From assembly GCF_004342605.1 (NCBI RefSeq), contig NZ_SLZL01000012.1, forward strand, positions 1 through 64,000: a DNA stretch of 64,000 nucleotides. The letters are read 5' to 3'. This document shows, piece by piece, positions 18,632 to 29,001 of this stretch (position 1 is its first letter; each line of letters begins with the position of its first letter). The translations under genes were made by a program, and so were the position numbers. The notes under the pieces are model-generated. The model was not told the origin of the DNA. It searched no databases and saw only the letters and a program-made list of their open reading frames with translations. Origin of the DNA: Caulobacter sp. BK020 (GTDB taxonomy: Bacteria; Pseudomonadota; Alphaproteobacteria; Caulobacterales; Caulobacteraceae).

Positions 18632-19146
18632 GGTGAATATTTACGAGGGATGAACACGGCGAACCATGCGACCCCTGGTCGCAGAACATTGTAATATAAT
18701 GCGCAAAATCAATGGCATAGCTGTTATCGGTCTCAAAACTGAAAACGGCCCCGGATCATTGCTGACCCGGGGCCGTCGTCCTGTTCCCCAACAGGACGGC
18801 GTCGCGCGCTACCAGAACCCGGCGCGGCGGCGTCGCCTCAAAAACCGATGCCCCGTTCTCCTCCAAACGCCGTGTACGCACAACGTGACGGCCTGTCGCA
18901 GGAGCCTGACGCGGCGTCACGGAACAGAGCTCTACCAAAAGACGCTGGTCAAGTCATGACACCGGTATCATAACGAAGATCAAGACCGCGCCGGCCAACG
19001 GCGACAGGGGTTTCGGCAAGGACCGGCCGGGAGGACGACCAGGATCGAGGGGGACCAAGCGGCCCTCTTGCCCCTCCCCGGCCAGCCTGCCGCGTCCTTG
19101 CGTCGCGGGTCGCCCGACGCGAAGGTCCCCTGGGAGAGTACCGTCC
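18632..19146. other. Gene-free stretch with tandem hairpins
   Basis: The first 110 bases are AT-rich for this genome (ACATTGTAATATAATGCG) and likely hold promoters for the small gene/kinase operon. Two hairpins follow (18745-18776 and 18778-18797). The rest up to the pectate lyase has no frame I would call a gene; a 60-codon minus-strand frame (18756-18938) exists but has poor bias and no ribosome site. Confidence 0.5.
18736..18797 (-). terminator. Minus-strand terminator-like double hairpin
   Basis: A 10-bp stem (ACGGCCCCGG at 18745-18754 with 18767-18776) is followed on the minus strand by the T-rich TTTTCAGTTTTGAG; a second 8-bp stem (GTCCTGTT at 18778-18785 with 18790-18797) precedes it. 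It looks like an intrinsic terminator although no minus-strand gene is known just upstream. Confidence 0.6.
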
Positions 19147-20793
19147 ATGCCGCTGAGCCCCCTCACCCGCCGCCGCCTGCTGGCGACGACCACCGCCACC
19201 TTCGCCGCCGCCGCGGCCATGGCCCCGTTGAAGGCCCTGGCCCAGGGCGCCGCGCCGTCCAGGGACCAGGTCCTGGCCACCATGAAGAGGGCCACGACCT
19301 TCATGGCCGAGAAGGCCGCCTACGAGGGCGGTTACGTCTGGAGCTACCTGCCCGACTTCTCGCGCCGTTTCGGGGAGATGGAGGCCTACCCGACCATGAT
19401 CTGGGTCCAGCCGCCCGGCACGGCGACCATGGGCCACCTGTTCCTCGACGCCTATCACGCCACCGGCGACGACTATTACTACGAGGCGGCCAAGAAGGCG
19501 GCCCAGGCCCTGATCAAGATCCAGCACCCGGCGGGCGGCTGGAACTACATGGGCGACCTGGCCGGGCCGGAGTCGCTGAAGAAGTGGTACGACACCATCG
19601 GCAAGAACGGCTGGCGGCTGGAGGAATTCCAGCACTACTACGGCAACGCCACCTTCGACGACGAGGGCACCGCCGAGAGCTGCCAGCTGATGCTGCGCAT
19701 CTATCTGGAAAAGAAGGACAAGGCCTTCAAGCCGGCGCTGGACAGGGCCATCCAGTTCGTCCTCGACGCCCAGTATCCGAACGGCGGCTGGCCCCAGCGC
19801 TTCCCGCTGATGAGCGGTTTCGAGAACAAGGGCCACCCGGACTACACCGGCTACATCACCTTCAACGACGGCGTGGTCGACGAGAACATCAAGTTCCTGA
19901 TCATGGTCTGGCGGACCCTGGGCGACAAGCGCGTGCTGGACCCGATCCGGCGCGCCATGGACGTCTACATCGCCGCCCACCAGCCGATGCCGCAGCCCGG
20001 CTGGGGCTTGCAGCACACGGTGGCCGACCTCAAGCCGGCCGGGGCGCGCACCTACGAGCCCAAGGCCTTCGCCAGCCACACCACGGCCGGCAATCTCGAA
20101 AACCTGATGGACTACTACCAGCTGACGGGCGACCCGAAATACCTGGACCGCATCCCCGAGACCATCGACTGGCTGGCCGGCCTGAAGCTCGACGACAAGA
20201 TCGCTCCCGGCAAGCCGCGCTACCCCACCTTCATCGAGATCGGGACCAACGAGCCGCTCTACGTCCACCGCCGAGGCTCCAACGTGTTCAACGGCGAGTA
20301 CTTCGTCGACAAGCACTGGGAGAACACGATCGTCCACTACTCGTCGTTCCGCTCGGTCAACATCGACAAGCTGCGCAAGCGCTACGAGACGCTGAAGGCG
20401 ACCCCGCCCGAGGTCGCCAGCAAGGACTCGCCGCTGAAGGCCAAGGGCGGCGGCCAGGCCCTGCCGCGCTACTTCACCACCAAGGACATCTCGGTGTCCG
20501 ACCTCAATGTCGGGGCCCTGAAGGCCGCCGAGGGCAAGACCTCGCAGGCCCAGGTCGCCCAGCTGATGGCCGAGCTGAACGCCGAGGGCTGGTGGCCCAC
20601 CCCGATGAAGGCGGTCAGCAACCCCTATATCGGCGACGGCTCGACCACCGTGACCCCGGGCGAGTTCTCGCAGACCCGCGTGGGCGACCCGACCGACACC
20701 TCGCCCTACCTGGCTGACGTCCCCAAGCCGGGCATCTCGACGGGCGCCTATATCGAGAACATGGCGGCCCTGATCCGCTATGTGACGGGGTAA
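19147..20793 (+). CDS. Secreted pectate lyase, family PL10 (Tat-exported)
   Basis: A 548-residue protein. The N-terminus has a Tat-type signal (TRRRLLATTTATFAAAAAM, then an Ala-Leu-Ala-Gln cut site). The body has alpha/alpha-toroid segments of PL10 pectate lyases: AAQALIKIQHPAGGWNY, FVLDAQYPNGGWPQRFP, GYITFNDGVVDENIKFL and a long C-terminal region. Beta-elimination of polygalacturonate in the periplasm or outside is the expected reaction. The protein is longer than the catalytic core of characterised PL10 enzymes (about 330), with an extra C-terminal part of unclear role. Plant-polymer use fits a Caulobacter-like lifestyle. Confidence 0.85.
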   Translation: MPLSPLTRRRLLATTTATFAAAAAMAPLKALAQGAAPSRDQVLATMKRATTFMAEKAAYEGGYVWSYLPDFSRRFGEMEAYPTMIWVQPPGTATMGHLFLDAYHATGDDYYYEAAKKAAQALIKIQHPAGGWNYMGDLAGPESLKKWYDTIGKNGWRLEEFQHYYGNATFDDEGTAESCQLMLRIYLEKKDKAFKPALDRAIQFVLDAQYPNGGWPQRFPLMSGFENKGHPDYTGYITFNDGVVDENIKFLIMVWRTLGDKRVLDPIRRAMDVYIAAHQPMPQPGWGLQHTVADLKPAGARTYEPKAFASHTTAGNLENLMDYYQLTGDPKYLDRIPETIDWLAGLKLDDKIAPGKPRYPTFIEIGTNEPLYVHRRGSNVFNGEYFVDKHWENTIVHYSSFRSVNIDKLRKRYETLKATPPEVASKDSPLKAKGGGQALPRYFTTKDISVSDLNVGALKAAEGKTSQAQVAQLMAELNAEGWWPTPMKAVSNPYIGDGSTTVTPGEFSQTRVGDPTDTSPYLADVPKPGISTGAYIENMAALIRYVTG

Positions 20794-20833
20794 CCTGGGC
20801 CCTCCTTCACGGGGCGCCGGGCGAGTTCCGGCG

Positions 20834-21640
20834 TCAGTTCTCGGCGGTCGGGCTCGGCATGATCCCCGCTGCGATGGCCGCGCCGTAAGCTTCGGAAACG
20901 AAGTCCATCATCTGGTTGGCCGAGCCCGACACGGCGGCGAAGGCCGGCTGGTCGTGGGTTTCCCGCGCCACGGTCTTCATCTTCATCGTCAGGGCGGGGT
21001 CACCGCCCGTGGCCTCAAAGACCTTGCCCATCCAGCGGCGGGCGAGGTCCATCGCCGCCGGCGAGCGGGGGTCGCCCGCCTGCATCAGCCGGGTCGCTTC
21101 TTCGTGCAGCGCGGCCCAGTCGGCGTCCGGCTTGTCCATGCCCCGATAGCCGTTCGAGGCCAGGGTCGCCCGGTCGGAGGGCGTCAAGTGCTTGGCGGCG
21201 ATCGCCTCATAGGCGGCGGCCAGATCGTCGTTGCGCTGATCGGTCATCGCGATCTCCTTGGTGAGGTTCATCAGTTCGTCCGACGAGAGGTCGCCATGCT
21301 CGGCCAGTCTGAGCCGCGCCGCCGACAACAGCCGGAGCGCCAGCTCGACCCGCTCTGCTTCCCGCCGCAGCACCTGCTCGTGCAGCTCCAGAAAGGCCGC
21401 CAGGTCGGGGAGTCCACCCGACAGCAGTTCGGCGATCCGGCTCAGCGGAAAGCCGAAGCTCTTCAGGGCGATGATCTGGTGAAGGCGCGCGATCTGGTCG
21501 GGTCCGTAGACCCGCCAGCCCGCCGCCGTCCGCTCGGCCCGCAGCAAGCCCTGCGCCTCGTAAAGGCGCAAAGCCTTTCCGCTGACGCCGAACCGGCGGG
21601 CGGCCTCGGCGGAGCGGAGATAGGCGCGGGTCCTGATCAT
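20834..21640 (-). CDS. MerR-family transcriptional regulator with TipAS-like effector domain
   Basis: A 268-residue regulator. The MerR winged helix-turn-helix is clear (RSAEAARRFGVSGKALRLYEAQGLL ... GWRVYGPDQIARLHQI), followed by a dimerisation helix (residues about 80-125) and a C-terminal helical domain (about 135-268) resembling TipAS/AntA ligand-binding domains, with the KVFEATGGDP and ANQMMDFVSEAYGAAI helices. It should bend promoter DNA and respond to a small ligand; the target is unknown. Confidence 0.85.
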   Translation of the reverse strand: MIRTRAYLRSAEAARRFGVSGKALRLYEAQGLLRAERTAAGWRVYGPDQIARLHQIIALKSFGFPLSRIAELLSGGLPDLAAFLELHEQVLRREAERVELALRLLSAARLRLAEHGDLSSDELMNLTKEIAMTDQRNDDLAAAYEAIAAKHLTPSDRATLASNGYRGMDKPDADWAALHEEATRLMQAGDPRSPAAMDLARRWMGKVFEATGGDPALTMKMKTVARETHDQPAFAAVSGSANQMMDFVSEAYGAAIAAGIMPSPTAEN

Positions 21641-21728
21641 GCGACGCCTCCCTCGAACGATCTCCCGTATCGGGCCTGCCCCTAGGGCCGGTGCAAGGAG
21701 AAATCGTCAAGCGAGGTTTGGCGGACGC

Positions 21729-22184
21729 CTACTTCCGCGCCGCCTTGATCGCCGTCTCCAGCGCCGCCCGCCGGGTCTGGAGCTCCTCGATCGCCGCGGC
21801 CTCTTCGGCGTCCAGGGCGGACCTTCGCTCGGCGAAGGCCAGCTCCGAGGCCTCGGCCTCGTCCTCGACGGCCTCCAGCTGCGCCTTCAGGGCCGCCAGC
21901 TTTTCGGCCCGGGCGGTTTCGGCCTTGGACGGCTTGCGCCGGGCCTTGGCGGGCAAGGCCTTCAGCGCCGCGCCCAGGCCGCCGGCCGGCGTGGTGATCA
22001 CGGTCTGGGGCGCATCGAGCGCGGCGTCGCGGGCCGGTCCCTCGGCGATCTCCCGCGCCGTCCCATCCTTGAACAGGTCGCGGCCGACGTCCCAGGCCTC
22101 CAGCGCCTTGGCGCGCGACGAGGCGGCCACCGTGTAGTCGTGGAGCCCGTCGGACCAGCAGAACACTTTCAGCTTGCGCGCCAT
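21729..22184 (-). CDS. Hypothetical protein with C-terminal coiled coil, 151 aa
   Basis: The first 45 residues form a small basic domain (MARKLKVFCWSDGLHDYTVAASSRAKALEAWDVG) like those that cover a single conserved alpha/beta module; the rest is Ala/Glu/Arg-rich coiled coil (residues about 85-150). No family is recognised. It is divergent from the stress-type small genes at 22286. Confidence 0.65.
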   Translation of the reverse strand: MARKLKVFCWSDGLHDYTVAASSRAKALEAWDVGRDLFKDGTAREIAEGPARDAALDAPQTVITTPAGGLGAALKALPAKARRKPSKAETARAEKLAALKAQLEAVEDEAEASELAFAERRSALDAEEAAAIEELQTRRAALETAIKAARK

Positions 22185-22285
22185 GCGCTTCGAACGGCCG
22201 ATGGTTCAGCTTGTTCCGAAGGTCGCCCTCGGGGAACCTCGCGTCGAGACGACGGATTTTCCTCCCACAGCAGATGGAGGACGAC

Positions 22286-22618
22286 ATGCCCCAAGGCGAC
22301 AAGTCCAAGTACACCGACAAGCAGGAGCGCAAGGCCGATCACATCGCCGAAGGCTACGAGAAGCGCGGCGTCTCCGAGAAGGAGGCCGAGCGGCGGGCCT
22401 GGGCGACCGTCAACAAGGACGACGGCGGCGGCAAGCAGCCCGGCGGCTCCGGCCGCGGCAAGTCCACGGGCCATCCGGCGGCCCACAAGGGCGGCGAAAA
22501 GGGCGGCCCAAAAGGCGGTCGGGCCGCGGCGTCGCGCACGGCGGCCGAACGCTCGGCCTCGGCCAAGAAGGCGGCCGCCACCCGCAAGCGCAACGCCGAA
22601 CATCACACCCACCACTAG
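22286..22618 (+). CDS. Small basic KGG-type protein (often annotated plasmid stabilization protein)
   Basis: A 110-residue hydrophilic protein; the ATG at 22286 has GGAGG six bases upstream. Residues 1-45 (DKSKYTDKQERKADHIAEGYEKRG, then VSEKEAERRAWATVNK) form a helix pair typical of a widespread small-protein family often labelled plasmid stabilization protein; the label has little experimental support. The tail is Gly/Lys/Ala-rich and basic (GGEKGGPKGGRAAASRTAAERS), consistent with nucleic-acid binding. It is likely co-transcribed with the next gene. Confidence 0.75.
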   Translation: MPQGDKSKYTDKQERKADHIAEGYEKRGVSEKEAERRAWATVNKDDGGGKQPGGSGRGKSTGHPAAHKGGEKGGPKGGRAAASRTAAERSASAKKAAATRKRNAEHHTHH

Positions 22619-22626
22619 GAGCGCTC

Positions 22627-22806
22627 ATGGGCCAGAAGAACAACACCGAAGGCCGCGAGGCCAACGACGCCCTGCCGCTGGGCGAGATCCCCGACAAGGA
22701 CACGGCCAAGACGGGCCGCAAGGAACAGCGCACGGCCGGTCCGGACGGCGGCGATTCCCGCGAGGTCGGCGACACCTTCAAGAACGGCCCGGACAGGCGG
22801 GCCTAG
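22627..22806 (+). CDS. Small acidic/hydrophilic protein, 59 aa
   Basis: ATG 22627 is 8 bases after the preceding stop and has AGGAG at 6 bases. Low-complexity and hydrophilic (REANDALPLGEIPDKDTAKT, GGDSREVGDTFKNG), probably disordered. Function unknown; pairing with the basic KGG-type protein suggests a shared stress or desiccation-type role, which is inference only. Confidence 0.6.
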   Translation: MGQKNNTEGREANDALPLGEIPDKDTAKTGRKEQRTAGPDGGDSREVGDTFKNGPDRRA

Positions 22807-22814
22807 ACCCCATC

Positions 22815-22840
22815 GGGGACAGGCGCATGCGCCTGTCCCC
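22815..22840. repeat. Perfect 26-bp palindrome of the GGGGACAGGC family, between convergent genes
   Basis: The same architecture as 812-837, differing by one base in each arm (GGGGACAGGCGCA versus GGGGACAGGCCCA), a change that keeps base pairing. It starts 9 bases after the stop of a plus-strand gene and ends 14 bases before the stop of a minus-strand gene. Confidence 0.85.
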
Positions 22841-22854
22841 GGCCGCATAGACTC

Positions 22855-23157
22855 CTACGACTTGCCCAGATCCATCCCCAGCGTCGGACCGATCCCCTCG
22901 GGATGCTCGCCGAACGGGTTGCTCGACCTCTGTTTCGCCGCGGCTTCGAGCCGGCGGCGCAGATCGTCGTCCAGGGCCAGTTCGGGCTTCGGCGCTGGAT
23001 CGTCCTCGTCGACCGGGTCGTCGACGATCGAGGCGGCCAGAACCTGGCGCAGCCGCTCGCCGAAGCGGGCGTCGTCGGCGGTGCCCGGCGCGGGCGGATC
23101 GGCCAGGAAATCCATCACCTCTTCCAGGGCGGTGTCGTTATCGACGCGGTCGCTCAT
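22855..23157 (-). CDS. Hypothetical acidic protein, 100 aa
   Basis: ATG 23157 with GGAGAT about 8 bases upstream; the frame to 23181 is less likely. Acidic N-terminal helix (DNDTALEEVMDFLADP), central DDPVDEDDPAPKPELALDDDLRRRLEA and a short tail (GEHPEGIGPTLGMDLGKS). Soluble; no family recognised. Confidence 0.65.
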   Translation of the reverse strand: MSDRVDNDTALEEVMDFLADPPAPGTADDARFGERLRQVLAASIVDDPVDEDDPAPKPELALDDDLRRRLEAAAKQRSSNPFGEHPEGIGPTLGMDLGKS

Positions 23158-23272
23158 GAGGGATCTCCAGGCCGGTTTCATCGTGAGCGGAACGAGCGTC
23201 GCCCGATGGCGGTTGCGAAACCCGGCCCGCCCGCCCTAGACAGGCCCTCCCACCTACCTGGACGCTGCGACC

Positions 23273-24043
23273 ATGGCCTGGACCCGCCTCTATGACGAAG
23301 CCGAGCCCCAGCGCGTCAATCGCTGGCTGGCCCAGAACGGCGTCTGCTCGCGCCGCGAGGCCGAGGCCCTGATCAGCCAGGGCCTGGTGTCGATCGACGG
23401 CCAGAGGGTCGACGACGTCGGTCGCAAGATCGAGCCCGGCCAGACCTTGGTGCTGTCCGACCGCGCCCAGGCCCAGCTGGAGGGCGCCCTGACGGTGATG
23501 ATCCACAAGCCGGTCGGGATCGTCTCGTCGCAGCCCGATCCTGGCCAGGTCCCGGCCGTGCGCCTGCTGACCCGCGAGGCCCTGGTCGGCGCCAGCCCGG
23601 TCATCCCCGGCTTCGACAACAAGCTGGCCCCGGTCGGACGGCTGGACATGGATTCGCGCGGTCTGCTGATCCTCTCGGAGGACGGGGTGGTGGCCAAGGC
23701 GGTGATCGGCCCGGCCTCGGAGCTGGAGAAGGAATACCTGGTCTGGGTCGACGGCTGGATCACCGACGACAAGCTGGCCCTGCTGCGTCATGGCCTCGAA
23801 CTGGACGAGCGCCAGCTGCGGCCCGCCCAGGTCGAGCTCGTCGGCCGCCAGCAGCTGCGGTTCGTCCTCAAGGAGGGCCGCAACCGCCAGATCCGGCGGA
23901 TGTGCGAACTGGTCGAGCTGACCGTGGTCGATCTGCTGCGGATTCGGATCGGCGACCTCGCGCTGGGCGACCTGCCGGAGGGCCGCTGGCGTCCGCTGAC
24001 CGCCGCCGAACGGTCCAGCCTGATCAGCCCCGCGCCCCGATAA
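23273..24043 (+). CDS. rRNA pseudouridine synthase, RsuA/RluB/RluF family
   Basis: A 256-residue enzyme with an N-terminal S4 RNA-binding domain (QRVNRWLAQNGVCSRREAEALISQGLVSIDG) and a pseudouridine synthase domain containing the catalytic Asp in GRLDMDSRGLLILSEDG, plus the C-terminal KEGRNRQIRRMCELVEL. It isomerises uridine in 23S rRNA; the short form and DMDSRG motif point to the RluF (U2604) branch, though RluB/RsuA cannot be excluded. It stands just before the sphingolipid block without evident functional link. Confidence 0.9.
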   Translation: MAWTRLYDEAEPQRVNRWLAQNGVCSRREAEALISQGLVSIDGQRVDDVGRKIEPGQTLVLSDRAQAQLEGALTVMIHKPVGIVSSQPDPGQVPAVRLLTREALVGASPVIPGFDNKLAPVGRLDMDSRGLLILSEDGVVAKAVIGPASELEKEYLVWVDGWITDDKLALLRHGLELDERQLRPAQVELVGRQQLRFVLKEGRNRQIRRMCELVELTVVDLLRIRIGDLALGDLPEGRWRPLTAAERSSLISPAPR

Positions 24044-24159
24044 CCGGCCGTTGACCGCGCCCCCGGCCGGGGGCAGGGTCGCAATACCTCTTGGGAGATC
24101 GGGCCGGGAGGCTTAAGTCCTCGCCTGTCGCTTCGGCCCACCGCCTTCAGTCCACGACC

Positions 24160-24777
24160 ATGATCGCCATCACCCCCGCCGTTCCTCGTCCCGTCCGCAA
24201 GAAGAACCGCAACCGCCATCGCGGGCCGGTGCGCGCGCTGCGGACCATCCTGCCCGCCGTCGCCATCGGCATGGCGGTCGCGATCGTCGGCCAGGGCGTG
24301 ATCCGCGCCATGGAGGTCAAGTCCGCGCCGCCCGCCGCCGCCGCGCCGCTGCGCATGGACAATCCGCGCTTCACCGGCACCCTGAAGGACGGCCGGGCCT
24401 TCCTGATCACCGCCACCTCGGCGACACGCGACCTGAACAACACCGACCAGGTGTTCCTGAAGAACCCGCAGCTGACCCGCGGCTATGGCTCTGACCGGCC
24501 GACCCACGTGGTTTCGAAGGACGGGGCCTACCAGGAGGAGAAGGGCTCGCTGCTGCTGACCGGCGACGTCAAGATCGACAACGGCCAGGGCTACCAGTTC
24601 GCCTCGCAGAAGGCGCTGGTCGACACCCGCACCGGCGACCTGGTCGGCGGCGCCGCGGTCGAGGGCGCGGGCCCGAACAACCGCGCCATCCGCGCCGACA
24701 GCTATTCGGTCAGCGACAAGGGCGACCGGGTTGTGTTCAAGGGCCGGGTGCGCACGCGCCTCACGCCGCAACAGTGA
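24160..24777 (+). CDS. LptC-like periplasmic protein at the head of the sphingolipid operon
   Basis: A 205-residue protein, start at ATG 24160. A basic cytoplasmic tail (residues 1-30), one membrane anchor (about 33-53, ILPAVAIGMAVAIVGQGV) and an LptC/OstA-type beta domain (FTGTLKDGRAFLITA, GAYQEEKGSLLLTGDVKI, RAIRADSYSVSDKGDRVVFKGRV). LptC hands lipid from inner-membrane LptBFG to the LptA bridge. The gene overlaps the next by GTGA and starts the sphingolipid operon; two LptF/G-like genes lie 11 kb on. It may be a sphingolipid-dedicated LptC; whether a second, LPS-dedicated LptC exists cannot be seen here. Confidence 0.8.
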   Translation: MIAITPAVPRPVRKKNRNRHRGPVRALRTILPAVAIGMAVAIVGQGVIRAMEVKSAPPAAAAPLRMDNPRFTGTLKDGRAFLITATSATRDLNNTDQVFLKNPQLTRGYGSDRPTHVVSKDGAYQEEKGSLLLTGDVKIDNGQGYQFASQKALVDTRTGDLVGGAAVEGAGPNNRAIRADSYSVSDKGDRVVFKGRVRTRLTPQQ

Positions 24778-25943
24778 TCACGTCCGCCTCGAAGGGCCGT
24801 GGAAACCGGCCCAGCGTCTGCTTCCTCTACATCGCCCAGACCCACCAGATCCTCCACAGCCTGCCGATCGCCATCGCCCTGGCCCAGGGCTGGCCCGACA
24901 TCGACGTGCACATCGCCACCACCACCCAGGAGCACCTGGACTATGTGCGGGCGCTGCTGGAGACCCTGAAGGTCCCGCCGATCCCCTCGCGCCTGCTGCC
25001 GCCGGCCTGGCTGCGGAACCTGCGGCTGAGGGGCGCGGCCACGCCGCCCAAGGCCCTGATGCTGGCCGCCAACGCCCGCCGCCTGGGCCGCTACGACGCC
25101 GTGGTCACCCCCGAGCGCACCACGGCCCTGCTGCGCAAGCTGGGGGTCAGGGAAACCAAGCTGGTCTATACGCAGCACGGCGCGGGCGACCGCGGCGGGC
25201 CGTTCGAGCCGCGCCTGAAGCAATTCGACCTGGTGATGGCCGCCGGCCCCAAGCAGCGCGACCGCATGCTGGCCGAGGGCTGGGTCACGCCAGAGACCTG
25301 CGCCATGGTCGGCTATCCCAAGTTCGACATCATCGACGCCCTGCCGTCCTCGCCGCTGCCGGCCTTTCCTCAGGCCAGGCCGGTGGTGCTGTACAATCCG
25401 CATTTCCACCCCACCCTGGGTTCCTGGCCGCGCTGGGGACGCGAGGTTCTCGAGCAATTCGCCGCGGACGAGCGTTACAATCTGATCTTCGCGCCCCATA
25501 TCCGCCTCTTCGAAGGCGCGGACGCCGGGACGATCGAGGCCTTGGCGCCGTTCGTCGGCCACCCGCGCATCCATCTCGACCTGGGCGGGCCGGCGGCGAT
25601 CGACATGACCTATACCCGCGCGGCCGACATCTATCTGGGCGACGTGTCCAGCCAGGTCTACGAGTTCCTGCGCACGCCCAAGCCGTGCCTGTTCCTCAAC
25701 GCCAGCGGCGCGGCCTGGCGCGGCGACGAGAGCTTCCATCACTGGCGCTACGGCCCGGTGCTCGACCGCGTGGAGGGCCTTGTCGACGCCGTCGCCGCAG
25801 CCCAGCGCGGGCACGGCGACTATGTCGAGGCCCAGCGAAAGGGCTTCGCCGAAAGCTTCGACCTGCGGGAAACCCCCTCCTCGGTCCGCGCCGCCCAGGC
25901 GATCGTCGAGCGCCTGTCTCCGAGATCCCGACGCCTCCGATGA
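24774..25943 (+). CDS. CDP-glycerol glycerophosphotransferase / glycosyltransferase-like protein
   Basis: A 389-residue soluble GT-B-like protein starting at GTG 24774, overlapping the LptC-like stop. Features: N-terminal Rossmann part (FLYIAQTHQILHSLPIAIAL), TQHGAGDRGGPFEPR, VMAAGPKQRDRMLAEG, VGYPKFD, and a C-terminal half with NPHFHPTLGSWPRW and GDVSSQVYEFL, closely resembling the TagB/TagF DxSSxxxDFL signature. It is predicted to add a glycerophosphate- or sugar-type head group. Located in the sphingolipid operon, so a sphingolipid acceptor is plausible but unproven. Confidence 0.7.
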   Translation: MITSASKGRGNRPSVCFLYIAQTHQILHSLPIAIALAQGWPDIDVHIATTTQEHLDYVRALLETLKVPPIPSRLLPPAWLRNLRLRGAATPPKALMLAANARRLGRYDAVVTPERTTALLRKLGVRETKLVYTQHGAGDRGGPFEPRLKQFDLVMAAGPKQRDRMLAEGWVTPETCAMVGYPKFDIIDALPSSPLPAFPQARPVVLYNPHFHPTLGSWPRWGREVLEQFAADERYNLIFAPHIRLFEGADAGTIEALAPFVGHPRIHLDLGGPAAIDMTYTRAADIYLGDVSSQVYEFLRTPKPCLFLNASGAAWRGDESFHHWRYGPVLDRVEGLVDAVAAAQRGHGDYVEAQRKGFAESFDLRETPSSVRAAQAIVERLSPRSRRLR

Positions 25944-27297
25944 GCAGTGAAACCCATGTTCTCAAGCGGGTCCTGGCCAATGCCGGAACCCTGCTCGGCG
26001 GCCGTACGGTCAACGCCGTGGTCGGGCTGGCCTATATCGCCCTGACCGCGCGCGGCCTGGGCAAGGAACTGATGGGCGTGATCGTGCTGATCAACGCCTT
26101 TTCCCAGTTCCTGGGCGAGGTCGCCAAGTTCCAGTCCTGGCAGACCCTGTTGCAGTACGGCGCCTCGGCCCTGCTGCAGGGCGACCGCCCGCGGTTCCAG
26201 CAAGTGCTGCGCTTTACCCTGCTGCTCGACGGGCTGGGCGCGGCCGTGGGGGTGACCCTGGGCGTGGTCGGCGCCCTGCTGTTTGGCCACCTGCTGGGCT
26301 GGCCAGCCGCCCTGTCGCCGGCCGCCGCCTGCTACGCCCTGTCGATCGCGGTGATGGACTCGGCGACCTCGGTCGGCCTGCTGCGCCTGTTCGACCGGTT
26401 CCGCTTCCTGGCCGCCGAGCAGGCGGTCAGCTCCACCGTGCGCCTGATCGGCTGCGCCCTGTGCTTCACCCTGCACGCGCCGATCGAGGCCTATCTGGCC
26501 GCCTGGGCGGCGGGCACGGTCACGGCCTTCATCTATGTCAACAGCGTGGCCCTGTGGGACCTCAACCGCCGGCGGCTGCTGAAGGACTTCAGCCTGCGCG
26601 GTCCGCTGTCCGAGGGCCTGCCCGGCGTCTGGCGCTTCGCCTGGGCCACCAATTTCAGCGGCACGATCGACACGGCCTTCAGCCAGGTGATCACCCTGGT
26701 GGTGGGCTCGGTCCTGGGTCCGGCCCAGGCGGCCATGTGGCGCGTGGGCCGCCAGGTGGCCGACGGCATGGCCAAGCCGGCCAAGCTGCTGGTGCCGGCG
26801 CTCTATCCGGAACTGGCCAAGATGCGCGCCACGGGCGGCGAGGAGGCCATGCGCAAGCTGTCGCGCCAGATCGGCCTGATCGGCGGCGCGGTGGCCGGCG
26901 TGCTGCTGCTGGTCTCGATCCTGTTCGGCGACGACGTCTTGACCATCGTGATGGGCAAGCCGTTCGCCGCCGGCGCCGGCATCATGAACTGGCAGGTGGC
27001 CGCCGCCGCCATCGGCGTGCTGGCCATGCCGCTGGAGCCGATGCTGGTCTCGCTGGGCAAGGCGGGCCTGGCCCTGCGGGTGCGGGCCGTGGTCTGCGCG
27101 ATCTATCTGGTCGCCCTGGTTCCGCTGATCCGCGCCGCGGGCCTGGACGGAGCCGGCGCGGCCCTGGTCGCCGTCGCCGCCGCCCTGGCGATCGGCATGT
27201 ATCTGGCCCTGCGCCGCAGCCTGGCCGCCGAAACGGCCCGCCCCAAAGACGAACAAACTTGCGCCGAGGGTCAAAACGGCGCCAAAGGCCTCTCGCA

Positions 27298-27301
<4 letters not shown>
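25940..27301 (+). CDS. Polytopic MOP-type lipid/oligosaccharide flippase
   Basis: About 453 residues from ATG 25940, overlapping the previous stop (ATGA). Roughly 12-14 membrane helices, with the opening AGTLLGGRTVNAVVGLAYIALTARGLG, typical of Wzx/PST polysaccharide transporters. Interior segments such as FAWATNFSGTIDTAFSQVIT and MLVSLGKAGLALRVR fit the family. It could flip a head-group-modified sphingolipid to the periplasmic face of the inner membrane. The gene ends in a second ATGA overlap with the acyl-CoA synthetase, so translation is coupled. Confidence 0.82.

Positions 27302-28984
<1,683 letters not shown>

Positions 28985-29001
<17 letters not shown>

Noticed and set aside
18756..18938. 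60-codon minus-strand frame starting with TTG
   Set aside because: Weak coding bias, no ribosome site and its end lies inside a terminator hairpin; reported instead as a possible transcript.
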